The notes beneath the pieces were generated by a model. The model searched no databases and was not told the DNA's origin. It saw only the letters and a program-made list of their open reading frames with translations. A DNA stretch of 64,000 nt from Phalacrocorax aristotelis. Lineage: Eukaryota > Chordata > Aves > Suliformes > Phalacrocoracidae. Within the stretch, counting starts at the first letter, position 1; every line of letters starts with the position of its first letter. The DNA lies in NCBI RefSeq assembly GCF_949628215.1, contig NC_134311.1:77990090-78054089 (forward strand), in the 5' to 3' direction. The translations under genes were made by a program, and so were the position numbers. Shown piece by piece: positions 50,701 to 62,700 of this stretch.

Positions 50701-53700
50701 AGCAACGCTAAACAGGAGCCCAAAATGACCGGTCCTGGAGATTAAGTTACCCCCAAGAGCAGCAGTTGAGACACAGGTATTCGTCATTGTGACATGCTGC
50801 TGCATATGTTGTACAGCAACTACACACAAACCTGGAATGAAGTCATGCACTTCCCATGACAGCACATTTTGTTTTGCTTCCCTTCACATGAACTTTGTTA
50901 TACAACAGATACGCATTTATCAATCCCATTATCTACCCTTGCCAAGGAAAAAAAGCTGGTTTTTAAGGATGAAATGAAGAAATGCTCCTGGCAGCACTGC
51001 AGAGATCGTCCTGGCTAAAAGTTATAACAAACAAAATCCCCCTACGTCCCCCATCTCAACCAAAATCTTTTTTTGGTCTGATAGAACACCAAGTGCCACT
51101 ACATTAAAACAGCGTGGACATCACCCACCTTTAAAGCTCTCATGCAAAAGCCTGATGCAATCTGTAAACAAAGAGACGACGGTGGATGCCACAGGAACGT
51201 CGCTCTCTAACCAAGGGTAGCAGGGCTGGTTACTTAAAAGAAGCAGAGAAGCAACACAAATTTCAGTGCTGAGTTACCAGACCATAAGCAGATGATAAAC
51301 ACTTAAAATATTTGAATATTTTAAAGCATAGTGAATCATTATAATAGGCAGTACACAGTAAATTCACACAGTAGCTGTCAGCAGTCCTTTCATTCAAATT
51401 CTTTAGAACAGCCAGTTTCTTCCTTAAAAGAGGTACATATTTTAATGTCACACCAAAGACCCACAATACCACTGAGTAAGCAGAGATTACTTGTTTGATA
51501 TTTCATAACTGAATTAAATACCAAAACACAGGGATTTCTGAATGACAGCGCATACCATCTGCAGTTACCCTTCTAATCAAATGTTGGAGATGCGCTCACA
51601 GCTCAAAAAGCTTTTGGCTTTGGATGAAAGTCAAATTTAAGTGTATAACGTAACGAATAACTCTCCATGTGAAGACAGGTACACAAGACGGTAGATCGTC
51701 AGAGGATTGATTCAGTCCAGGGTTTCTTTAAGTACCACTGGCATTTGCGGTTTTATTTGTTTGACTTCTTTGTTTTAAACTAAGGCAGTATCGGTATTAA
51801 AGAAGCTAAAAAAAAAAGGCAATCTAAAATTTAACTTTTAGCGTATTAAGTGTAATTCAGATTTTTCTCACCTCTGCTTCCTGACCAGAGCTTGGATATA
51901 TTTCTTGTATCTAAAACAATTACTCAATCCAAGTCTTGGAAAATTTGACTTAAGAAACTCATGAACTAGTCCCACAATTGTTAAGGATATGACACAAGTC
52001 ACAGCTACTTAATGAAAGGTCACAATAAAGTAATGAATTAGAAAAAAATCGGATAACAATGTAAGCCATTTTTACAGGGTTATAGTCCTTACTTGAGAAA
52101 AACCTAATTTCATTTTAAAATGCAATTTGTACCTTGCATCTTCCTTATCCAAGACCAGTATCCATGGCTTAAAGAGTCCAGCAATGACCGAATACAAGCA
52201 CTGCAGCACTAGAAGAAAATAAAACACACGAGTTGCTTTTTTCCCCCTCAAATTAGCAACAGTGACTATATTATACTTTTCCAAACTTGAATACCATGCC
52301 CTTTGCTTATTCCATTTAATCAGTTCTTCCTGATCAAAAAAAAAAAATTTAAAATACAATACGTTTATTAGTAAGTCTGGTTAACCATATGATTGTTTTA
52401 ACAACAATCACAAGCATTTTGCATTGATATTTTATTAATATCACTTTAGTATCACTTTACCCCCATAATCTCAGATGCGTTAATGATGATTCACACTTTA
52501 AACCTGCATATACTAAAACAAAAGGTGTTTTGGTAAATTTTCTCCAAATCAAAATCATACCATGATGAAATTCAGCAGTCCCTCATTCCCAAACTTCTGC
52601 TCAATGCAAAAGACTGTATTTTTATTTGAAGAAAGTACAATCTTTTCATAAAAAAATTCTAAAGCAAGCTCAAATATAAAGAAGCTTCCTCCAGCAAGCA
52701 TAAAGATAAAGCATTAAGTCCCACATGGCCATGAAGTAGCATCAAAATTTCCCATATGTATTTTAATGTTCTCATCATTGCACAAATGCAGAGCGAGAAG
52801 ATTTTACTGTATATTTAAATGGTCTTTAACAGGGGAAATTAGAGAAACTCAGTGCCTGTTCTTAAGTGATTTGCTTTTAAGACACACTACCTGCTTGAAC
52901 TTTGTTACTGCCACGAGGCTCTTGGGCTACATTGGCAACTTCGGTGTCAATAAGTCTTTTAACAAGATATTCCAGAAATTTATTCACTTCACCCATATAT
53001 GGGCTCCATTCTGAAAACAGGCCGAAAGTCCTGAAGTCCATCGAAGACAATCGGAGTTTGCAGAAAGATGTGGAAAGCCATTCTATTGTCTCTATAACCT
53101 GTAAGAAGAAGGAAACCATTAATGAGCCACAGAAAGCCTGCACAGCAGTGTTCTTTTGTCACCAGTGGGCATCTGTTTCAGCTGAAAAACATAACAAATC
53201 AACGGAAGAAGCACCCACCTGTTCTGCAGAGAGGAGACCTTTTCTAGCATTCCTCAATATAGGACTTTCAGGAGAATCGGTTTTCTTGAAGCTTCCCTGT
53301 TCAGTCACTGATGAACCACATCCCAAAGCATTAAGTGATGCCCTCCAACAGTCAGGGCTCAGAAGCTGCAATGATGAGCCTTAGCAGAAAGCGGGGAAAG
53401 CATTTGTGAAAATCAGAAGGATATTGGTCCCGTTCTCAATACAGGTCAGAAAAGGTTGAAATTAGAGCTCCCTACTACGTAAAAAATTTAGCATGAGTTT
53501 GAAAGCTCCAAGTTTAAGGGTTGAAAGGTATCTTTAATTCTCAAATGTAAGTAATTTAACAGTCCCTTTTAGCACATACACACTCTCTTCTTAGGGAGTT
53601 CCCCAGGCACTTAGTGCACCTCTGGCTGCAAACACATATTAAGAGGCAGTTGCTGCCTCAGCGCATATGGTTTGACAGAAAGGAAGTACTTTTGTTCTCA

Positions 53701-56700
53701 TTTTAGAGGCACAGCAGATTATAAGTAGCATCTAATGTCAACCAGGACATTTTCAGCAGATTTCAGTATCAGTCCCAGGTCTCCATAATTCCAGTTCTGA
53801 GTCTGGTATCGAAGGGTGCTCAAGGACAAGGATGCTGCATTACCGACCGTGGCATAATTACAGGTGCTCCCCTTAATACAAACCTCTCCTCCATCCTTCT
53901 CCTGTAATACAGGCTAAAAATCTGTTGTCCCTGATATGTGTACTTTGGTCTGCAGAAGAGTGATGCTTTCTAGTAGAGCTAAAATACGTCTAATAAAAAC
54001 ATATCACATAGCATGCACATGAAAGTGCATACAGAAACTTAAGAAAGATTAAATCATTCTGTATTTGTTGCTATTTAACTCTACTGCATGCAGTTCATAC
54101 TTTTAAGCCAGAAGAGTTCTGTATAAAAGGCCCTGTGTGCATCGATTCAGATACTCACTTTGCACGAACAATCTTAGGAAATCACTATAGTGATCAGGGA
54201 ACTGATATTGGAGAAGGTTAGTCCAATGCTTGCAGAAGATATTAAATGGCATCAAAATATCTTCTTCAGGTTCAAGGCCACATGCATTGAAAGCCAAGTG
54301 AATACACTCCAGAAGCTTGGTACGTTCAGACAGAGGTGGCTTAGCAACACTTAACCATTGCATAAGGTCAAACTAGAACAGAGGACAGGAAGCATTTGTA
54401 AGTAGAAGCTTTAACAGCTGCAATGCCTTTAGGAGAAGGGAGAAATTGTCAGGGGAAAAAAACTCCTGAGGTTTTTATATAATTAAGAAAACCTAACAAA
54501 TTGGCACCTCATTAGCCCTTACTCAAAACCAAGGTAACAGTCTCCAAAGGTTATTATTTAGCATATTGCATAAGTCCCAGAATTTATGAAGCAACCCTTG
54601 GCAGGGGTACCCAGATTCATAAAGACGTGTATGAATATCCATGCTCCAGCACCACTGCCAAACACAAGCATTAGACTGGGCTAATCTCCATAGTCCAAAA
54701 ATTTTCAGGTGGAGGTGCAAAGCTTTTGTAGCTTCTAGGCCATCTGTTCAGACCTAGGTCGGCAGGGACAATGCTGATCATTGCCACTAAGGACAGCAGA
54801 GAGTTGTGTCCAAAACAGACTGCCTGCTATTCACAGCTGTCCAACCCTGTCTCTGCGTAACTAATGAAGAGAATCAGAGCGGTATCAAAGCCTAATTATA
54901 ACAGTAATTTCTCCACTGACAATACATGCAGACAGGATCATGCAGCCCTGAAACAAGAGATGTGTAAATCACTTGCTCTTACCTAACTCTACGTTTTAAG
55001 GTAGGCAGGAAGGACATGGGTGCCAAAAAGAGATGGGAGATTCAGACACTGTTCCAAGTTTTTTTTTTTTTTTTGCTTTTGTTTTTAAGATACCTGGGAT
55101 TCACTGGCTATTTTCGTGAACGTCTCTCTGCAGAGGTATCAGGCAGAAAAGGCCATCAGGAGCCTACTTTAATTTCAGAAGTAAGAGTGCACTGAAGAGT
55201 AAGCCCTAGGAACCACATACTGATACTATCTGGGTTAGGAAACGGTAGTTGAAATTTCGTATTTGCTTTTGCCTCCAGCCCCTCTTGAGCTTAAATATAA
55301 CACATACCATTCAGGATGAGCAACATAGATCCATAGAACCTGTCAATGTTATTTTGAAGTACCAGATTTGCTCCTCTTTCTTCCTTAGCCTAATGTCAGT
55401 CTTTAGGGAAAGAACAACCACAAAAGCAACCCACAAACCAGATGCAGTACTCATGAGTACTTTACCTTTGTCAGCAGCATGAAGACAACATCACTGTTAT
55501 CCTTTCTCAGAGAGGCCACAACTTTTTTATATAAAGCCACAAATTCACCGGGAGAGGCAACAGGAGTGAAGTAAGGAGAAAGCAGAGTACAGAGCCTTCG
55601 ATTCTCTATGATCGTCTGGAGCAGACGTTTGCACTCTGACTTGGTCCCACTGATGAACACCTGAGGGAATTGGGAATGGTGAGAAAAATGTCCCAATATT
55701 AATCTACTGGATTGGACACCTCTTACAGCTTTTTGTCAAGACAAGCACAATTTTGGTCCTTTTTTAAAAAGGAGAGTTTTCTCAAGAACAAGACACTGTA
55801 CGAGATCAACATCAACTAAACTCTGCTGTTCCACAAGATATAATGTGAAAAAAAAAAAAACCCCAAACTTGTTTCCCTAGCACACCTAAGAACAGCACTT
55901 GTGACCACACATGTTGTCTAAAAATGCCCAGAAATACAATTTTTCTGATGGGATAGCAAAAGAAAACAAATTCAGATTTCAGCAGTCCTGCCCTGACATT
56001 AGGAAAAATTTAACTAGAACTACAGCTATTAAGAGCTTTTCAGCACTTCAGCTGTTAGAGGCGCTTAAGGACAGCTGCACATAGAAACAAACTGTACCTA
56101 AGAGAAGAAAAGAACTACCTGGACCCAAAGCACAGGCTAATGCTTTTTCTCAGAGCACCCACATAATGTGTCCTCCATGGCAAACATTACCACGTATGTT
56201 CTCTACCAGCAAACTTCTGGCTAACTCTCTACACAAAGAGTTCAGCAAAGCTGCAGAAGGAAGGTGTCTAAATACAGAACCTGACAAGAGAAACATTAGC
56301 TAGAAAGTGATCGGTAACAGCAAAATATATGCCACACCACTCTTATGCACTGGAATTACCTGAATTTTAGTTACCTGCCCAAAAAATCCAGCCTACCTTA
56401 GCATTTAAGTAACACAGTGAGCATTTATTAGCACTAAGCAGGCACCTCAGAGCAACCGTTTTTATTTTGCTTACATACAAGCTTCAACTTTCCTGAAGAC
56501 TGTGTATATCGTACAATTAGGTGCAAGAAAAATGGGACAGAAACATAAAAGTTTATCTTCAGGCTTCCGAATGTTTTAGACCTCCAGTATCAGCAGGCAA
56601 TTGGAATAAGCATTAGGCATCCAAAAATCAGACCATTAACTCACTTGGCCTAGAATCTCAATGCAGGATGTGAAGAAATGCCTTGTGGAAGGACTCCGTT

Positions 56701-59700
56701 GAGTTTCATCACACACATATTCAGCTAATGTAAAAAACAAACTAATTCCAACTTCCTTAATTGCAGGCAGAGCCTGCACCTTGTAGATATTTATTAAGGC
56801 CCTGGAAGAAAAAGAAAAAAAAAAAAGGCAGATTAAATTTACATATGCAAAATAACTTGTGACAATAAAGAAAGGTTTCTTGCCAACATACAGCCTTGAG
56901 ATGGGGGTTCCTGGCTTACATGACAATCAAGCATGAGGTCACAGAATCACAGCATGGTTGAGGTTGGGAGGGACACCTGGACCAACCCCCCTGCTCAAGA
57001 AGGGCCACCTACAGCTAGTTGCCCAGGACTATGTCCACATGGCTTTTGAGTATCTCTAAGGATGGAGACTCTCCACAACCTCTCTGGACAGCCTGTGGCA
57101 CAGCTCATAGTAAAGAAGTGTTTCCTGATGTTCAGAGGGAACCTTCTGTGTCTCAGTTTGTGCCCATTGCCTCTGTTCCTGTCACGGGTCACCCTTGAAA
57201 AAAGCCTGGCTCCATCTTCTTTGCACCCTCCCTTCAGGTATTTCTATACGTCTGTGAGAATCCCCCGAGCCTTCTCACATCCAGGCTGAATAGACCCAGA
57301 TTTGGCGCAAGTAATTTTGCTGCCTGAAATGGGTACCTCCAAACTTTATAAAGGCTCCATAATCAGAGTCAAAGAGTGATCATCCGAAGACTTTTCACAG
57401 CATAGTTCCAACAGATTGTTTCTCCCTCAAATCATGTGTTAATCATGTTCTTAGGCCATCTCAACTACATTTGTACTGCAAGAAAATTTACCTCATTTTC
57501 CTTAACAGGCTCAGCAATAAAAGAATCAAAACAGAATCAATCTTTCCTTGTGTACTGCCAAGTAAATGTTTTACTGGGCTCAAACCCCCATCTTCACTGA
57601 GTCCGAATTAAACATTCTGAAGAACATAGAATTCCACAGATGTAAATCCCAAGAACTAGCTCATCTACAAAATTTTTCCGATTAATGATCAAGAATAAAT
57701 GTGCCGAAATAGTAACCAAGTATTAGTATTTGTACAGTGAGTACACTCTGTAGAAAACCAAGTACACTAAAAGAATCCCAGCAGAAATTGAGGAGTTTGA
57801 GAAGAGTGGTGCTGCAAAACTGGACCTCTGGGATGAACTCTAGAAGGCCTTCAAAAGGAAGGTGGCCTCGGACTAATCCATTTATTCACCACCACCCCAA
57901 AAAAAAAGCAATATTATATAGTCCTCTTACACTGCACAATTTTGTTTCACATACTGAAAAGCTACTTCAAATCATAGCTCTCTATTAAAGAACTACGTTC
58001 TGCACTATAACAGGGAAAAACCTACCGAAAGATACTAAAAATATGGTTTACCCTATGGCTGAGACAGGTATGCTACAAGTTTGCCATCTCCTCAAGTTTA
58101 ACCTAGCATCCCTGTCATCAGTCAATGTGCCTTTGCAGGGTTAGAAGGGCTACTCTAATGCAGAAAACAATAAATTGAAGTAGAAAACAATACTGTGCGC
58201 CCTGTGGAGGCTGATTAACCAGCATTTAGCTCTTTGGGTAATAGAGTTATTCCTTTAGAGGTCTGTGTCACAAACATACAGGTCTCCCGATTCCAGCTCT
58301 GTTGTCAACCCAAGCCAATAAACATTACAAAAAACACACAAACAGATTGCACATTAGCTCTAATACACAGAAATAGAAATTTAAAACATCGCTACCTAAA
58401 ACAATATCTGAACAACCTACGTTATAAAATTTTCCACATGTACTGCTGCTTCCACAACACCCAGAGCAGGTGGCTTCGTAGCTTCTGCCTGAAGTTGTCT
58501 CACTTCTTTATGCAAAGTATGAAGCTGCTGGCTCACTGCTTCATTTTTATGTTTCCCTTCAAACTAAATGACAAAAAGACACATATTCATTTCAGAATAA
58601 TATCTTTTGCTAAAAAATTCTTCAATGTTGCACCTATTTGTAAAAATGAAGCAGAGCCCGGTAAGGGAACTCTGAACACAGATTGTTTTCCCGAGAGTTT
58701 TGATCAGATTTAGTACATCACGCCCAAGCACACATCCTTAGTCATATTGCTATTTAATTATCATACACTAATATAATTCATGTCTTTTATGTAAGACTTT
58801 TTATCCACAGAGATTGTAACTTAGAGGGGATCAAGAAATTCATAGACCAAGCAACGTGGGAATACTTCTATTAACGTTTTCATGCTTCTACTCCTATGTG
58901 AGCATATTGCGACATTCACACATTGGGAAGCAGTTTAGAATGGATGCTATGAGCAAAACATTTTACGCAACAGCTTAACTCTTCAGCTGTCGATGTGCAT
59001 CTCCTTTTGAGCATTACGTATTAGGTATTTCAGGTACTATTACGGATCTATTTAGTTAACAGCTACCATTCCTGTAACAATTCAGTCATTTCACTTTCAT
59101 TATCTGTGTCCAACAGGCCCAAAATAGAAGTGATGCCGTATCTCTAACCTGTATCGTTACAAGAGCTGCTCCCTGGCAGATTTTATTTGAAGTTCCCCGA
59201 CACTCCAAATGGAGGGTGACCTGTTCTTCCCGATTGATATAGAGCTTAGGTATCATGTCCAGTATTTCACTATTCAGAGCAACATGCTGCGATTCCCAGA
59301 AAGCTGCAGTTCTGAAAAGCATTTATTAATAAAAAGTTACCAAAATTATTGAAAACAGTAATGACAAGAATTTATAAGCAAGAGACGAGACTTCAATTTA
59401 ATGTGCTGGACAAAGACTCATGATGCTTGCCTAGAAAACATAAAAAAGTTATTAAAAAATATTGAGTTAAAGCTTCAAAGTAATAAAGAAATAGGTTCAT
59501 AAGAACAAAGCTACTCAAGTTTGCATGAGTTCTTTTTAACTATTCTATATGAAAACTTGGAAGTATATTAAATAGATCACACACTCTAGAAAATGTGATT
59601 TTCCACCCAACAACAAAAGCTGCACTGTGGAATGATCCAGTCAACAAAAAAAAGCCCACATAAAATTGTTGCTGGAATTGTTTAGACATATCCTGTCTTG

Positions 59701-62700
59701 AGTTCAGCAAGGTTTTTTTTGTGTGGAGGGGGAATTCTTCGGTATTTGGGGTTTATTTTAATAATAATATTGATATTAAATTACTACATTGGGCAAGAAT
59801 AGCTACAGTTTCAGCAGCTGTGTTTGAAAGTACTTCAGCTGGATTCTCTCAGTAAGAATATTAAAAACAGAAAGACTCTTCTTTTCAACACACAAAGCTA
59901 ATACTCCCAGAAATCAGGTTTCTCTCGAGGGTTCCATTGCTTCATGCTGCAGCTACTACATTAGTGCAAAAGGATTAACTAACTTATTGTCAACAAATCT
60001 AGGCTAAAGGGAGCTTTATTTTAAGTATGCCAAATGAGAAAAGAAACTGTGGAACTTAGATGTCAGCTGATGTAACCGCGGTCATTAGAAAAAACTTGTG
60101 TAGCCTCATCTTAGTTAAAGATGGGGAATAACAACATGATAGCCAAGAACAAAAACGAGAACAAAACAAAAAAACAACGAAACGAACGTGAGACAAGAAG
60201 CAGAAGTCAAGTCCTGATGGTCTTGTGCCAACACACAAATGAAGCTGCTGTAAAGGGCACCCGTAGACAGTGCTAGACATGCTAGAAAGGAAGAAGGGAA
60301 ACAACTATGTCTTACTTGGCATGTTGCTGCAAGACGTTAAGGTCCATGCGCATGAGCTGAATTGCTTCATTCTGACTTACTAGGCTGGCAGAGGAAATAA
60401 CTGGCACAGGAGCTTTCACCGGCTGGAGTGGAAGAAGGGGCTTGGGAGTATCACATTTCTTCAAATTATTCATTATCCTCTCTTTGGCTAGAAAAGAAAG
60501 CAGAAGCAAGTTTTGTCAATAAGAAAAGTTTAGGAGAAACTGAACAAAAACTTTTTTCTTTTGCATGAAACGTTTTTAGCAGCAGACATTTCTCAGGATT
60601 CCTCCATTTAAAAAACAAAATCACTTAAGTAATCTTCCTATTTTTGTTGACAAAGTTTATATCACACAGCTAATTTTCCTAACTAATCCAGCTCCACCAC
60701 ACAAACATTAGGACCCAAGGATCCTCAGATCCAAGGCCCCATTACTTTCCTTGTTCCCCAGCCATTCCTACCTTCTACCCTCCCAATTTTCTTCTCATTA
60801 CCCTGTTTATTCCCCTCGTCTGACAGAGGCTCCCAGACCCAGGCTGCTAAGCCAAATTCATCTTCCTTTCCCTGCAATTCATCCTCGTCTCTAGTCTCGT
60901 CAGCTCCAACTCCTCCCCAAAGCACAGCCTCTCTCCAGATCAGCTCTCTCTGCCTGCTGACTCCCATTTAGTTCCTTTGACCAAATAGTGACAATTCACA
61001 TATGAAACTATTCCAGTTTCCTTCTACTCCCTCCCTAGCCTTTTTTAATCAGCGCCAAAATAACCCCATCTCAATATCCTTAATATAGCTGCCATGACTA
61101 TTATCCCTTTCTGTGCTAGAGCAACCCATTATTCATGCACAAATTTCAGGGAAACAGCAAGGAAAGGCACTGGGAACAACAAAAACACCACCATCAACAC
61201 CACCAGAGACAATCTTTCTGTTTCCAGTTAGAGTGGTTTTTATCTTTGCTCACCCATGAAGCTCTAGGGATAATATGACCTGCTGTTCTGTGATGTGGCA
61301 AACTTTAAACCAAAAACATCCATGTTAGCCTCTCACATGGGCATCTGAGTGAGAACACCATGAAAACTTCATGCAAGACGTTGCACCCATAGAAAACAAA
61401 CTTTATTAACATCTTTATTCAGACTTCGTTATGCTCCTAAAGAAACAAGGGCTTCTGCACACTAATAATCATTTCTAGCCCACTTTCATTAACAATTGTA
61501 TTATCTCTTACCTGACAAAGGATCGGCAGAGTCTCTTTGCCTTACAGAAGCACAAGTTGCATGTGACTCAAGCTGAACTGGCAACCAAAGGTTTAGAGCT
61601 TGCTGAAACTCATGGTTTACGAGTTCAACATCGACATACTCCATCCACAAATCCTGAAGCACAGGAGAGAGAAAGGGTACAGATTATGAAAACTCTATTC
61701 CTAAAAAAAATCCACAGGGGAAATCAAGATAGTCTAAAATGTCATGGCATGATTAACTAATCAGGCTAAAGCAGGCTGTATTTCTAGTAGTCACATACAC
61801 TGGAGGAATAAAAACAAAGCAGGCATGAGGAAATGCCCTTCCAAAATCTCCCCTCTCACAGGTTTTTAATTATACTAACTCTTTAGGCTTACTGGACAGA
61901 TTAATATACACTTCCCACTTACTAACTTATATTTGACTCTGACATTACAGGCTACCACCATAAGCAGAGTTCAGCTTCCAGTCTTTTGCCATTTAAAGTT
62001 CCAACGCCAATAATTCTTTAAATTTATCTTAGAATATTAAAAGAATTACAGAACAGAACAGAATAAGGACTGTGTTCTCATTAAGATATGCAAGAAATCT
62101 ACTCATGAGTCCTCGTTCACACAGAAAGGAAGACAGTTTGGGATAGCACAGGACTTTCAGAAAAAAAAGTTAGAGCTCTAAAGCTAGCGTACATGCTGTA
62201 TGCATATTAGAGACCAGTGACACCAAGTCTCACTACTTTAGAGGGCCAACTTTAACAAGGGAAGTGAATTTTGGATCCCAGATTGCTAATGTCATTGGTA
62301 CTTAACCTGTTGATTCTGCATGACTTTAGCAAGTCTATGTGCATCATATTGCTTCGGTAAAGAAGGAATGTATGTGTCTCCTTTCTGGAAACTCTCGTCT
62401 TCCAACCATAAAACAAAGACATTACAAAGCCTGAGAAGAAAAACAAAAAAAGGAAAAAAATAAATCAATGTGAAATTTAATTGTATATATAGCCTGTATT
62501 ACACGGGAGTCTTATTCTGGGGTCTAGAGTTAAGGCAACAAATCATGCTAAGGTGACACCACTCAAAACATACATGTTTCACACGGTTTGTGAGTAGTGT
62601 ACTAAGTGTCAGTTCAAAGACCAGCTGTGGAAAGAAGCTATTTAGAAAAATACAAAGGGCAATAACCAAGAGTAACAGGACATATTTTGAAAAGAAAAAC

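Noticed and set aside
54103-54158. Continuation of the EPG5 exon 10 frame as an early C-terminus ([16 protein letters not shown] then stop)
   Set aside because: A consensus GTGAGT donor at 54158 joins exon 11 in phase. Later EPG5 exons continue to the conserved C-terminus, so this is intron read-through.
58234-58713. Plus-strand open frame of 159 codons
   Set aside because: It lies antisense across EPG5 window exon 6, whose protein, phase and splice sites are convincing.
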